DNA of 64,000 bases from the NCBI GenBank assembly GCA_023666705.1, contig JAMPBO010000015.1, positions 1 to 64,000 of the forward strand, in the 5' to 3' direction. The DNA comes from Bacteroides sp. Its GTDB lineage: Bacteria; Bacillota; Clostridia; Lachnospirales; Lachnospiraceae. Each line of letters opens with the position of its first letter. The first letter of the stretch is position 1. Both the position numbers and the translations under genes were made by a program. Shown piece by piece: positions 35,224 to 45,285 of the stretch. Under the pieces are notes generated by a model. That model was not told where the DNA came from. It ran no database searches and saw nothing but the letters and a program-made list of their open reading frames with translations.

Positions 35224-36106
35224 CAAAGCCCTTTTCTACCAGCCTTACGGGCTGGTAGGATGTTTTTGCATGGCGAAGTCCCGGAATCCCCATGTCTTCT
35301 TCCCTGTTAATGTACCGGTAGCCCGACAGCCTTCTTCTGACATACTCCCTGTTAATCATGGGATAAGCTCCCCTAACGTCTGCGTATGCCTTTTCAAAAT
35401 GTATGACATATGTGTCCTTCGTAAGCGGCTCCCCAACCGTAAACGCCACAACCCGTTCATCTACACGTATCAGACCACCCTCAAGTCCAAGCTCCTTCAT
35501 GTTGTCTAATGCAAATTTCAGCACCTTTACTTCATATTCGAAATTTTCCCCGTCAGTCTCCACAGACGCATGCTCCCTTGCCCAATCGTCTGTAAGCTGC
35601 TTGCACGCATTTACATTTGCCTCATCAATATCCTCATACACATAATTCGGATACTGCTCTGTAAATGCGTTTATATGATTCCGCTTTCCATGGAGCTTTT
35701 TTCCTTTTAGCTCTGCAAGGGTTTTATATTCATACAGATAATCTGCCGAATCCCTGTCAAAGCTGATTTGATATTTGTCAGGATACCACTTCTCTATCTG
35801 TGCAAACATGTTTTCTTCGACGAGATACATGGAAAACTCCATATTATTCTCATCAAAATATTCACATATGCAGTCAAATGCCTTTTTTGCATCCCCATTC
35901 CCGACAGGAAATGAAAAGCATACCGGTATTTCATTCTTCAGCTTACAAAAGGACAGCATATCCTCAATTACCACATATCCCGTATCGTAATATGGTGACC
36001 ATAAAATATTATTGGCTGCGGAAAATTCGCAGCCAGGGTAATGATTGTATCGTAAGTATTTTTCTAAAACAGGCTTATCCTTTCGTGTTGCCCTAAATAC
36101 AGTCAA
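35204..36106 (-). CDS. DUF2156 (GNAT-fold) protein
   Basis: 300 residues, no membrane segment. It matches the DUF2156 / phosphatidylglycerol-lysyltransferase-like C-terminal domain in free form: LRYNHYPGCEFSAANNILW, KLHGKRNHINAFTEQYPNYVYE, RVVAFTVGEPLTKDTYVIHFEKA, and the closing MINREYVRR...YINREEDMGIPGLRHAKTSYQP. Such soluble proteins are common in Lachnospiraceae and their substrates are mostly unknown; aminoacyl transfer is a possibility from the fold. The gene starts 23 nt after the unknown acidic membrane protein gene. Confidence 0.85.
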   Translation of the reverse strand: MTVFRATRKDKPVLEKYLRYNHYPGCEFSAANNILWSPYYDTGYVVIEDMLSFCKLKNEIPVCFSFPVGNGDAKKAFDCICEYFDENNMEFSMYLVEENMFAQIEKWYPDKYQISFDRDSADYLYEYKTLAELKGKKLHGKRNHINAFTEQYPNYVYEDIDEANVNACKQLTDDWAREHASVETDGENFEYEVKVLKFALDNMKELGLEGGLIRVDERVVAFTVGEPLTKDTYVIHFEKAYADVRGAYPMINREYVRRRLSGYRYINREEDMGIPGLRHAKTSYQPVRLVEKGFVTRRKS

Positions 36107-36129
36107 AGCAATACCTCCAATATTTCAAA

Positions 36130-37404
36130 CTATTTTCCTTCTATCAAAACTTCTACGTCGTTTTTTCCAAAAGCGTACAGTCTTTGCTTTACTTCCTCTG
36201 CCGTATAATCGTCTGCATGAAGCTCTATTTTCTCAAATAACGCATCCACATAGGAACACCACTTTTCATATATCTTTACCAAATCCTGCGTAGTAGGCTC
36301 CTTTTTTTTCTGTGGCTCCTCATAGCCCGCATTTCCAGACATAAGAATTTCCCGCATGGAAACAGCCTTTGGCTCAATACCGTAAGCGATATACTTTATT
36401 TCCTCTGTTCTTACAAGTGCACAGTCATACATTTCCATCAGCAAATCATCAATACAGTCCTTTGGCAGATTGAAATAATGGTAATACATTTCCGCCGGCT
36501 TATAGGACGGCTTTTGTGCAACGTCCATCTTATTGTACCAGTAAAAATCGTCCGTGCTTAGCACATTAGACCTCTTTAAGCCCTTTTTACGCGGCGGCTC
36601 CGTAGCCTTGGCAAACTGCTCTGCCGCCCCAAACATTACTGCATTTCTCAAGGCATCCGCTTCCTTTACGGACGCATCAATTGCCTCCTCAGTCAATGCT
36701 CCCGGCAAAGTCTGCCCGTAAACCGCACGCTCCTCATTGTCCTTGTCTCTTTGCTCTATGACATTCTCTTTCATATGTGCATCTGCATTTCCCTGTATGC
36801 TTATCTGGTCAATATTGGTAATTTCCTGTGCACTTGACGCCATAGACTTATCGCGGGCTTTCAGGCTTTCGATAAACTCTCTCTGGGAATCTGTTGCAAT
36901 CAGCTTATCTGTCTGCCCTATCTCGTCATATTCGCCATCCTCCCAGATATCATCCTCCGATTGTTGCTGCTCAGCTTGTTCTTCATCCTCTACCAACGTA
37001 TTTACATACAAATCATCCATCGCATCGATTGGCAGCGTACTGATATCAACATCCCCGGAAGGCGTGTTTGTATAACCGTCCATAGGATTATCTTCATTTA
37101 ATGTATTTACAAATACATCATCCATCGGACCAGGCACATCTTCCTTTTTTATGCGGCTTGTTTCCTTTTCTATTTCATTTATGATTGTTTCAATGTCAGC
37201 CGCCTTTTCGTCCTTCGCAACCTCACCAAGCTTTTTTATTTCCTTTTCATCATCCTCAGTGTAATCATCTTCCTGCTTTCCTCTGCTTACAAACAAAGCT
37301 ATACTCATAGCAACAAGTGCTATAAAGAAAACCACAAGTAAAACAGCAAACAAAATAGTTATTGTGGATTGTTCAAACAAAATCATAACCACAGTATCTT
37401 CCAT
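36130..37404 (-). CDS. Unknown acidic membrane-anchored protein
   Basis: About 424 residues, not recognised. One N-terminal transmembrane helix (about 14-38, TILFAVLLVVFFIALVAMSI) is followed by a long acidic, low-complexity cytoplasmic-looking region (40-210). That region contains two similar short segments, PMDDVFVNTLNED and AMDDLYVNTLVED, about 40 residues apart. A C-terminal helical domain (about 290-424) is more conserved-looking, with DDFYWYNKMDVAQKPSYKPA and MYYHYFNLPKDCIDDLLMEM. Start choice is uncertain: ATG 37404, with GTG and TTG just upstream. The DUF2156 gene lies 23 nt downstream. A scaffold role is possible but is only inference. Confidence 0.6.
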   Translation of the reverse strand: MEDTVVMILFEQSTITILFAVLLVVFFIALVAMSIALFVSRGKQEDDYTEDDEKEIKKLGEVAKDEKAADIETIINEIEKETSRIKKEDVPGPMDDVFVNTLNEDNPMDGYTNTPSGDVDISTLPIDAMDDLYVNTLVEDEEQAEQQQSEDDIWEDGEYDEIGQTDKLIATDSQREFIESLKARDKSMASSAQEITNIDQISIQGNADAHMKENVIEQRDKDNEERAVYGQTLPGALTEEAIDASVKEADALRNAVMFGAAEQFAKATEPPRKKGLKRSNVLSTDDFYWYNKMDVAQKPSYKPAEMYYHYFNLPKDCIDDLLMEMYDCALVRTEEIKYIAYGIEPKAVSMREILMSGNAGYEEPQKKKEPTTQDLVKIYEKWCSYVDALFEKIELHADDYTAEEVKQRLYAFGKNDVEVLIEGK

Positions 37405-37522
37405 AAATAACACCAATCCCTTGTAAACTAACCGATATTTTATGATTGCATCGGCTTATTTAACACTTTCCGCAATTCATCCTTTAGTATACTAAAAATC
37501 AAAACATTAATCAACTATTGTG

Positions 37523-37551
37523 TTGTAAAATAAAAAAGGTTAGGTTATAAT
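37523..37551 (+). promoter_or_regulatory. gltX promoter
   Basis: TTGTAA (37523-37528), 17 bp, TATAAT (37546-37551), giving a leader of about 28 nt with AAGGGAG before the ATG. Confidence 0.65.
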
Positions 37552-37585
37552 TTCCTAAGAAATTCAGCAAAAGGGAGAAATAAAA

Positions 37586-39037
37586 ATGTCTAAAACAAGA
37601 ACACGATTTGCACCAAGCCCAACAGGCAGAATGCATGTAGGAAACTTACGAACCGCACTTTATGCATACCTGATAGCCAAGCATGACGGCGGCGATTTTA
37701 TACTTAGAATAGAAGATACCGACCAGGAACGGAAGGTGGAAGGTGCTGTTGACATTATCAACCGGACCCTTGAAGAAACAGGTCTGATTCATGACGAAGG
37801 ACCTGACAAGGACGGCGGTGTAGGACCATATGTGCAAAGCCAGCGCCACAGCCAGGGCATATATTTAGAGTACGCCAAAAAGCTAATCGACAAGGGCGAG
37901 GCATATTACTGCTTCTGCAATGAGGAACGTCTCAAGGGGCTTGTGACCGAGGTTGCAGGCAAAACCATTTCCCGCTATGACAAGCACTGCCTGCATCTTT
38001 CCAAGGAAGAAGTGGATGAAAAGCTTGCGGCAGGAATTCCATATGTAATAAGGCAAAACAATCCATTAGAGGGAACAACAACCTTCTCAGACGAGCTTTA
38101 CGGTGACATTACTGTTCCAAACGAAGAGCTTGATGACATGATTTTAATTAAATCTGATGGTTTTCCGACATACAATTTTGCAAATGTTGTTGACGACCAT
38201 CTTATGAATATCACACACGTTGTCCGTGGCAATGAATACCTTTCCTCCTCACCAAAATACAACCGTTTGTATGAGGCATTTGGCTGGGAGGTCCCAACCT
38301 ATATCCATTGCCCGCTCATAACGGATGAGGACCACAACAAGCTCAGTAAACGAAGCGGTCACTCCTCCTTTGAGGATTTGCTGGAGCAGGGCTTTTTAAC
38401 GGAAGCCATCGTTAATTTTGTTGCACTGCTTGGATGGTGTCCTGATGATAACAGGGAAATATTTTCATTAGCGGAGCTGGTTGAGGCATTCAACTACAAA
38501 AATATGTCCAAATCCCCTGCTGTCCTCGACATGACCAAATTGCGGTGGATGAACAGTGAGTACATTAAGGCAATGGACGATGATGCATTCTATACGCTTG
38601 CACTTCCGTATATCAAGGATATTGTTCCTGATTACATGGATACCAAAAAGATTGCCTCCATGGTTAAAACACGAATTGACATACTGCCTGACATCAAAGA
38701 CCAAATCGACTTCCTTGCAGCTGTACCTGAATATCCTGTTGACATGTACACACACAAGAAAATGAAAACAAATGCGGAAAATTCCCTTGTCCTGTTACAG
38801 GAGGTGCTGCCTGTCTTAGAGCAGCTTGAGAGCTTTGACAATGACACGTTATTTGAAGCACTTCAGGAATTTGCAAAATCAAAGGAATACAAAACAGGCT
38901 TTGTCATGTGGCCACTCCGAACCGCTGTATCCGGCAAACAGGCAACACCGGGAGGAGCAACGGAGCTTATGGCACTCCTCGGCAAGGAAGAAACCCTAAA
39001 CCGCATCCAGGCAGCAATCAGGAAGCTGTCGGCATAA
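37586..39037 (+). CDS. gltX: Glutamyl-tRNA synthetase
   Basis: 483 residues, class I synthetase charging tRNA-Glu. HIGH-type motif in [20 protein letters not shown] (HVGN, near 17), EDTDQER, and the KMSKS-type loop KLSKRSGH near 252. The C-terminal helical anticodon domain ends with [28 protein letters not shown] lies upstream. The long inverted repeat at 39060-39478 begins 22 bp after its stop. Confidence 0.96.
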   Translation: MSKTRTRFAPSPTGRMHVGNLRTALYAYLIAKHDGGDFILRIEDTDQERKVEGAVDIINRTLEETGLIHDEGPDKDGGVGPYVQSQRHSQGIYLEYAKKLIDKGEAYYCFCNEERLKGLVTEVAGKTISRYDKHCLHLSKEEVDEKLAAGIPYVIRQNNPLEGTTTFSDELYGDITVPNEELDDMILIKSDGFPTYNFANVVDDHLMNITHVVRGNEYLSSSPKYNRLYEAFGWEVPTYIHCPLITDEDHNKLSKRSGHSSFEDLLEQGFLTEAIVNFVALLGWCPDDNREIFSLAELVEAFNYKNMSKSPAVLDMTKLRWMNSEYIKAMDDDAFYTLALPYIKDIVPDYMDTKKIASMVKTRIDILPDIKDQIDFLAAVPEYPVDMYTHKKMKTNAENSLVLLQEVLPVLEQLESFDNDTLFEALQEFAKSKEYKTGFVMWPLRTAVSGKQATPGGATELMALLGKEETLNRIQAAIRKLSA

Positions 39038-39059
39038 CACAAAGGGGTTTGTTGTTGGG

Positions 39060-39478
39060 ACGGTCATATCTATGACAGATTTAAGACGCTTCCATATGTG
39101 ACACCTCTTTGCGGCAGCCATACAGCCTATACAATTACACAAAAACCCGCTTTCGCTCGGTTAAAGACGTAACGGTACTAAGAATCGTCAGTACGGTACG
39201 GCTGATATAATCAAAACAAAAACCGTTTGAAGACGTCGGTACTTAAATTGCCGGTCCAAGATATCCTGATATGGATTTTATCTTAACCGGCAATTTTTAG
39301 TACCGCTACGTCTTTAACCGAGCGAAAGCGGGTTTTTGTGTGATTATATCAGCCGTACTGCACTGACGATTCAAGTGCCGACGTCTTCAAACGGTTTTTG
39401 TTTTAATTGTATAGGCTGTATGGCTGCCACAAACGGGGCACATATGAGCGTCTTAAATGTACCATAGATATGACCGCC
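39060..39478. repeat. Long nested inverted repeat between gltX and the EAL gene
   Basis: Two arms of about 195 bp face each other around a centre near 39270. Outer parts pair directly (ACGGTCATATCTATG at 39060 with CATAGATATGACCGCC at 39463-39478; CAGCCATACAGCCTATACAATT with its inverse near 39407-39427). Inner parts consist of module A (CGCTTTCGCTCGGTTAAAGA, left 39140-39180), a middle module (GTACGGCTGATATAATC) and module B (AAAAACCGTTTGAAGACGTC, left 39213-39244). The right arm carries the complements of A and B in swapped order. A and B also resemble each other around AAGACGT..CGGTACT. No coding frame or transposase is present. This fills the 460-bp gap between convergent genes. Confidence 0.85.
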
Positions 39479-39498
39479 TTGGATGACAGCCCTTTGGC

Positions 39499-41403
39499 TT
39501 AAGCTGATAACAGCTTTTTGAAATCCTCGTCGCATACTGCCTTGGAGTAATACCAGCCCTGCATATGATGACAGCCAGCCGCAACCAGCTTATCCTTCAT
39601 TTCTGCAGTTTCCACACCCTCCGCTACGATTAGAAGCTCAAGTTCATTCAACATCTGGATGGTGTATTTCAAGGTAACACCTGCCTTCAAATCCTTAAAT
39701 GCATCCCATATAATGTATTTATCCAGCTTGATAATCTTAAACGGCATATGGTTGATGTAATCGATATTTGCATTTCCCGAACCGTAGTCATCCAGCGAGA
39801 AATTGATTCCATATTCCACAAGCTGCTCAATGTTCTTGTTTATAATCGTCATATTTCCCATGGTTGCCGTCTCCGTTATTTCCATATTAATGTGCTGCGG
39901 CTTCACGTCATATTTTTCAAGAATGGATTTTACACGGTCAACAAAATCAAGCTGCATCAGCTGCACCGAGCTTATATTTACCTCAATATATTCTATGGAA
40001 GTCTCCATAATGTCATAGTCACGTATGAATTTGCATACCTTTTCCAGTATCATTTCACCCATGCTTACAATTAGTCCATTTTTCTCTGCAATCGGAATAA
40101 AGTCCTCAGGGGACACCCAGCCAAGCTCTTCGTCATTCATCCGCACCAATGCCTCCGCCGAACTATATTTTCCTTTCTTTATGGAGAAGATAGGCTGATA
40201 GTAAACCATAAATTCGTCTCTGTCCATGGCAAGCCGTAATGCCTTTTCGATATCCTTTTCCCGCTTCAGCTTCTCAAGCTCCAGATTTTCAACCTTGGAT
40301 ACCATTCCTTTTCTGGATTTCTTTGCAACTGCCATGGAGTAATCTATCACCTCCACAAGGCTTCCATAATCCGGTGCATCCTTCGGACAATTGACACAGC
40401 AAATGGATGCCGACATCATAATACCGATTTCCGTATCCCCATACCACGGATGCCGGAAACGGTTAATGATATCATCTACTATCTCATCCAGATTTTGCCC
40501 CTTTTTGTCAAGTACAATACAAAACTGGTCGGAGCCAAACCGAAATACATATTTTTGTGCATCAACCTGTGTCAGGTAATTTCCCACTTCAAGAAGAAGC
40601 TTATCTCCCACTCTTGCACCATAAGTTTTATTGATAAACTTGAAGTCATCCATGGCAACCATAATAATTTCAAAGGATTTCTTCTGCTCATACAGATTTG
40701 CCACATACTTTCCAAGCATCTTTCTGTTGAAAAGCTGCGTCGTTTGATCCTTAACCGTATCAGGGTTATGCAGATAATGACACAGCGTCAAAAGCAGTGT
40801 CGCAATTGTACTGTTTAAGACCGGCACCCCAAGCACCACCTGTGCATATGCCGCCACAAGAACAACCAGAATATTTAGTACGATTGTAACCGACTTGAAC
40901 ACGGATATGTCCGTAACATACTTTATCATATTGTACATGGCAAGACACAGCATGATAAAATCCACGATGGCAAGAAATACCGTTCCTCCATGTGCTATAT
41001 ATCTGCCGCCCTCTACCGTAAACAGGATACCTGTATTGTAATTTGCCACGGCAAGCACAAGCTCCACTGCAACAACCGCCATCAGTGCCAGCCTGATACG
41101 GTTCATAGCTGCATCCTTAAGCCTTGACAGCGAAAAGGAATATTTTACAAAAAGCACTGCCAGCATATGTATAATAAATGTCTCCGCAGCAATCAGATGA
41201 TAGATTACCGTACTATCCATCTGCTGTCTCATCATGTGCGTCGCCAATATCTCAAGGGACGTTGCAATAAGTGCAGTATATACAAGCAGCCGAAACGCTA
41301 CATAATTTTTAAGGGGGATTTTCTTTTCAATAACGTACCATGCTGCAATTACAAACATAATGTAGAACGCAACATAGTCAAACGCGACATTCCATTCAGC
41401 CAT
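39499..41403 (-). CDS. Integral-membrane EAL phosphodiesterase with degenerate GGDEF
   Basis: 634 residues. About seven transmembrane helices in the first 210 residues form a membrane sensor unit. A degenerate GGDEF domain (RFGSDQFCI in place of GGDEF, near 297-305) cannot be expected to make cyclic di-GMP, but may bind GTP. The EAL domain (about 385-634) keeps YYQPIFSIKKG, AEALVRM, NISSVQL, MEITET, DDYGSGNAN, IKLDKYII, VAEGVET and MQGWYYSKAV, so hydrolysis of cyclic di-GMP is likely. It follows the GH25 gene by 24 nt on the same strand. Confidence 0.88.
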   Translation of the reverse strand: MAEWNVAFDYVAFYIMFVIAAWYVIEKKIPLKNYVAFRLLVYTALIATSLEILATHMMRQQMDSTVIYHLIAAETFIIHMLAVLFVKYSFSLSRLKDAAMNRIRLALMAVVAVELVLAVANYNTGILFTVEGGRYIAHGGTVFLAIVDFIMLCLAMYNMIKYVTDISVFKSVTIVLNILVVLVAAYAQVVLGVPVLNSTIATLLLTLCHYLHNPDTVKDQTTQLFNRKMLGKYVANLYEQKKSFEIIMVAMDDFKFINKTYGARVGDKLLLEVGNYLTQVDAQKYVFRFGSDQFCIVLDKKGQNLDEIVDDIINRFRHPWYGDTEIGIMMSASICCVNCPKDAPDYGSLVEVIDYSMAVAKKSRKGMVSKVENLELEKLKREKDIEKALRLAMDRDEFMVYYQPIFSIKKGKYSSAEALVRMNDEELGWVSPEDFIPIAEKNGLIVSMGEMILEKVCKFIRDYDIMETSIEYIEVNISSVQLMQLDFVDRVKSILEKYDVKPQHINMEITETATMGNMTIINKNIEQLVEYGINFSLDDYGSGNANIDYINHMPFKIIKLDKYIIWDAFKDLKAGVTLKYTIQMLNELELLIVAEGVETAEMKDKLVAAGCHHMQGWYYSKAVCDEDFKKLLSA

Positions 41404-41427
41404 ATTATCTCTTCTTTCTATTTTGGA

Positions 41428-42369
41428 TTATTCAAACCATACATTCATATCAACATTACCACTTACACCATTGACATGACCACTGTCAGTATACTGCCAT
41501 CCCGTATACTGATATGGCAAATCCGGCTGATTTGTATAATGTGCATACCATATCTTATAATCACCAAGTCTTGTCAAATCAAGACATTGCACAAGCCAGT
41601 TTCTGTTTGTGTATACCATTGGGGTATACCCTGCCTCCTTCACTGTCTCGCAAAATCCGACTACAACATCCGTCCTTGATGTTATATCCAAGTCATTTGT
41701 TCTTGCATCATCCGCATAAATAGCCTCCGTATCAATCGCAATGGGATACGTTATGTTATATGTTCTGATTGCATTAAGAACAAACCTTGCCTCCTCGACA
41801 CCTTCCTCATAGCTTATTCCCTGCGTATAAAAATATACGCCTGCCTTAAGCCCTGCATCAAGTGCGGACTCCACGTAGGTCTGAAACATGGAATCCTCTA
41901 CCAGAGCTCCCGAACCGTATCCGCGATATCCGACCCGAATCATTACGCCTTTTACGCCCGTGCTCTTTACCTGCTCCCAGTCCACCTCCGGTTGAAATTC
42001 AGACACGTCAATCACAATATATGACTGCCTGTTTCCTTCGTTGTCGTGGTAGTACATTTCGTCATCAGCATCAATATAAAAATTTTCATTTACAAAATCA
42101 TTTCTTGGTATTTCCGTAACAATTTTGTAAAACTGGCAATCCGGCGGAGTACCTACTATTATGTAGCTTGCATCAATAAATTTCCAGTAATTTTCATATA
42201 TCATTTGCCCTTCCTGTCCCTGACTTAACAGCCAGTCGTCCTCATATACAAAAACAGGCTGGGGCTGATCACGTTTTACATTTATGTTTATGCCGATTAC
42301 TATGCCAATCGCAATCAAAATAGCCACTGCAGCAACAACCAGCAGAACCTTTCGTATATCTATTCTCAT
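41428..42369 (-). CDS. Membrane-anchored GH25 lysozyme
   Basis: 313 residues. N-terminal transmembrane anchor (about 8-30), an extracytoplasmic spacer, then a GH25 muramidase domain (about 115-313): SYIVIDVSEFQPEVDWEQVK at its start, VMIRVGYRGYGSG, GLKAGVYFYTQGIS, the catalytic acidic pair in PIAIDTEAIY, and YKIWYAHYTNQPDLPY...WQYT at the end. It cleaves the MurNAc-GlcNAc bond of peptidoglycan outside the cell. First gene of a probable two-gene unit with the EAL protein, linking wall remodelling and cyclic di-GMP by position only. Confidence 0.9.
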   Translation of the reverse strand: MRIDIRKVLLVVAAVAILIAIGIVIGININVKRDQPQPVFVYEDDWLLSQGQEGQMIYENYWKFIDASYIIVGTPPDCQFYKIVTEIPRNDFVNENFYIDADDEMYYHDNEGNRQSYIVIDVSEFQPEVDWEQVKSTGVKGVMIRVGYRGYGSGALVEDSMFQTYVESALDAGLKAGVYFYTQGISYEEGVEEARFVLNAIRTYNITYPIAIDTEAIYADDARTNDLDITSRTDVVVGFCETVKEAGYTPMVYTNRNWLVQCLDLTRLGDYKIWYAHYTNQPDLPYQYTGWQYTDSGHVNGVSGNVDMNVWFE

Positions 42370-42449
42370 AAATTAATCCATTTCATCGTATTTTACCTGC
42401 TATATGAAATACTATCACATTTTTGCAAATCACACAACATGAAAGGTCA

Positions 42450-44465
42450 CTATGCTTTGCAAATTTTTTTGTTGCTTTTTACTATAAAAACTCCCACTGC
42501 CACAAAAAATATGCCAAGTCCAAGCATAATCAAAATGTCCGACATGGCAAGCGTCTCCTTTGCAAACACGGGAAATACTTTTACGGTTTCCTCCTGATAA
42601 AACATCGTCACCACGGACAGTGCATTATTTGTAAAATGCATCAGCATACCGGGAAGTATACTCTTTGACCTGACTGCCACATAACAGATTAATCCGCCAA
42701 TCAGTGCCGTTGTGAAAAACTTGGATACGCTCATATGGTAAATTCCAAAAATAACTGCACTGATTATAACTGCCGTCCTCTCGTTATATTTTCCTGACAT
42801 GGCACCGAGCACATAGCCCCGGAACATCAGCTCCTCGCATATTGCAGGTGCCAGTGCAACGATGATAAGGGCAAGCGGGAAGCTGTCCCCTATAATCTGT
42901 GCCATTGATTCTGATGCATCCAGTGCACTTTCCTTAAATATAAGACCCGTAACTGCCGACACCAGCATTCCAAGCATGATTCCTCCGGTGATTACAAAAA
43001 TTCCACCCACAAAATATCTCGGGGAGCAGCCCTTAAGCTTAAATGTTTTTTTGATGTCCTTCTTCGTATAAATCGTTGCAATAAGAGGTATTCCCACCAC
43101 AATAAGCTGGGTGATAAGCAGTCCGTATATTCCGTATTTGAGCTGTGCGGCACCTCCCGCATATATCACCAGCATTGCCGTAAAAATTATAACCAGCCAT
43201 GCATCCTGTGTTGTCGGAAGCATGCCCTTTTTGAGATTACTTCTTTTCTCAAATATCTGAATTCCGCCACTTCCGTCCCCAAATATGACAGCCTCACTGT
43301 TATATATTTTTGAGAGAAGCATGACCGAAACAAGACCGTATGCCACATTTACAAACAATACCAGGACTATCATTTGGATGTTGTACTTAAACAACAGCAA
43401 ATCCCTTACAAGCAGACACACATTTGCCACAGGGATGAGTGCAGTTGATGTATTTAACGCCACATTCGGTATAAAGCTTAAAAAGGATGCAAACATAACC
43501 ACAAGGGTAAGCGGCGTCAGATAGTTATTTGCTTCCTTATATGACCGTGCAAGTGCACAGACACACATGGAAATGGCACTGATAAATACCGCAAATGCCA
43601 AAATACAGAGCGTACCGACAAAAATTGCAGGTATAAATCTTGACATATTAAGACCGCCCGTGCTCTCTCTTATGGTTGCAACCATGTTGTACATATATGC
43701 ACCGACACCACCCATGGATATCAGATTCAAAACGGCAGAGGTAACCCCGATTGTGCCTACCGCCAAAAACTTACTCATAATGAGCTCGCTGTTTGATACG
43801 GGCAATGTAAGCATGGTTTCCAGCGTCCCCCGTTCCTTCTCCCCTGCAGTCGTATCAATTGCAGGATACATGGTTCCCATGAGAAGGCTCATCACAAGCA
43901 TGAAAGGAATTAACATTCCAAGAAGGCTTCCTGCCGTCTCCTCATTTGTTGACACATCCCTGTAATGGATATCCACTGGCGTCAGGGTGTACTGTGGGTC
44001 TAAGCCCGCATCCTCCAGTATGCCAACGGTAAGGTCATGGGAATAAGAATTGAGTGTCTTTTCTATCATATCCACTGCATAGGCGGAATTGTTTATGGAT
44101 GACATATACGTAATATCAAAACGCTCCCTACCTTCTTCAACCGTACGCCTTATAATTGCGTCAACTTCCTCATTGGCAAGTGCTTCATTTGGATTTTCGC
44201 AAGCAACCAGTTCAAAGGAGTAAGATACCTCATCCGTATTTTGAAACAACTCCTCCACATGTCCGTCGTCCTCAAAATCAAGGCAGATTCGGTATGTGCT
44301 GCTTGATATGCTGTTTGTAATTCCCGTCATAACGAAGAGTGAACAAATCATAACAAGCGGATACAGCACAAGCGGAACAACCAGCATCATGACAACTGTT
44401 TTTTTGTCCCGCAGGACATCCAGCATTTCTTTTTTATATAAGCTTTTTATGATTCTAACATTCAT
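42450..44465 (-). CDS. ABC-2 type permease fused to a CPBP intramembrane protease
   Basis: 671 residues. The N-terminal part is a NatB-like ABC-2 permease: one helix (SLYKKEMLDVLRDKKTVVMM), a large extracytoplasmic loop (about 55-170), then the membrane bundle with AGEKERGTLETMLTLPVSNSE. The C-terminal ~230 residues form a CPBP (type II CAAX prenyl endopeptidase-like) domain with EELMFRGYVLGAM near 543-555 and FGIYHMS and LMHFTNNAL metal or active-site His motifs. The start overlaps the ATPase stop by 11 nt. The pair probably exports sodium, a peptide or another small substrate. Such fusions occur in Firmicutes; the role of the protease part here is unknown. Confidence 0.85.
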   Translation of the reverse strand: MNVRIIKSLYKKEMLDVLRDKKTVVMMLVVPLVLYPLVMICSLFVMTGITNSISSSTYRICLDFEDDGHVEELFQNTDEVSYSFELVACENPNEALANEEVDAIIRRTVEEGRERFDITYMSSINNSAYAVDMIEKTLNSYSHDLTVGILEDAGLDPQYTLTPVDIHYRDVSTNEETAGSLLGMLIPFMLVMSLLMGTMYPAIDTTAGEKERGTLETMLTLPVSNSELIMSKFLAVGTIGVTSAVLNLISMGGVGAYMYNMVATIRESTGGLNMSRFIPAIFVGTLCILAFAVFISAISMCVCALARSYKEANNYLTPLTLVVMFASFLSFIPNVALNTSTALIPVANVCLLVRDLLLFKYNIQMIVLVLFVNVAYGLVSVMLLSKIYNSEAVIFGDGSGGIQIFEKRSNLKKGMLPTTQDAWLVIIFTAMLVIYAGGAAQLKYGIYGLLITQLIVVGIPLIATIYTKKDIKKTFKLKGCSPRYFVGGIFVITGGIMLGMLVSAVTGLIFKESALDASESMAQIIGDSFPLALIIVALAPAICEELMFRGYVLGAMSGKYNERTAVIISAVIFGIYHMSVSKFFTTALIGGLICYVAVRSKSILPGMLMHFTNNALSVVTMFYQEETVKVFPVFAKETLAMSDILIMLGLGIFFVAVGVFIVKSNKKICKA

Positions 44466-45222
44466 ACAGGTCCTCCTCTTGCGACGCAAGCTTTCCAAAT
44501 ATCTCCCTAAGGCTGGAAAAACCTGTCTTATTTCTCATCTCATCCAACGTACCACTGCCGATAATACGTCCCTTTCCAATCATGATAATTCTGTCGCAAA
44601 GATATTCTGCCTCTTCCATGTAATGGGTGGAGTACACAACACCCTTGCCATTTTCTTTTTCCTTGCACATAAATTCTATGATTGCACTGCTGCTTAATAT
44701 ATCAAGTCCCAAGGTTGGCTCATCAAAAATATATATATTTGGACTGTGTATCAGACATCTTGAAATGGAAGCCCTCTGCGTCTGACCTGTAGACAGCTTT
44801 TCTATCCGGTTGTCAATAAAGCTGTCCATGTTTAAAACCTTGGATATTTCAGCGATACGCTCCTCAATCTCCGCTACGTCCAAGCCGTGTATTTTGCCTA
44901 TCATATCAAGCAGCTCCCTTGTGCTTAGTCTGCCGTACAGCTTTGTATTGCCTGATAAATATCCAATTTTTCCTTTCATGGCAAGCTCATTTTCAATTTT
45001 TTCATCCCCATCCCACATCACAACCTGTCCTGACGTAGGCTTCATAAGACCTGCCAGCATTCGGAGCAGCGTTGTTTTTCCTGCCCCATTGGCACCGATG
45101 ATTCCGACGATTTCACCTTGTGAAACTTTAATGGAGATATTATCTACTGCATTAAATTCCGTCTTCTTTCCGCGTTTTTCATTTCGTTCAAAGCTTTTTA
45201 CCAAATTTTCACCAACAAGCAT
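44455..45222 (-). CDS. ABC transporter ATP-binding protein (NatA-like)
   Basis: 255 residues. Walker A GANGAGKTTLLRML near 44-57, signature LSTGQTQRASISRCL near 144-158, Walker B NIYIFDEPTLGLD near 163-175, and the switch His in VYSTHYMEEAE. It energises the permease-CPBP protein encoded by the overlapping downstream gene. The ribosome binding site AGGTG is modest. A 136-bp inverted-repeat element lies between this gene and the next unit upstream. Confidence 0.93.
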   Translation of the reverse strand: MLVGENLVKSFERNEKRGKKTEFNAVDNISIKVSQGEIVGIIGANGAGKTTLLRMLAGLMKPTSGQVVMWDGDEKIENELAMKGKIGYLSGNTKLYGRLSTRELLDMIGKIHGLDVAEIEERIAEISKVLNMDSFIDNRIEKLSTGQTQRASISRCLIHSPNIYIFDEPTLGLDILSSSAIIEFMCKEKENGKGVVYSTHYMEEAEYLCDRIIMIGKGRIIGSGTLDEMRNKTGFSSLREIFGKLASQEEDLYEC

Positions 45223-45285
45223 TTCATCACCTCTGCATGCAAATCAAATTAGCCATGAGCACAGCATTACTTTTATGAACTTTCG

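Noticed and set aside
39060-39478. Possible insertion sequence
   Set aside because: No transposase frame, no target duplication and internal modules are rearranged, so only a non-autonomous repeat or structured RNA can be claimed.
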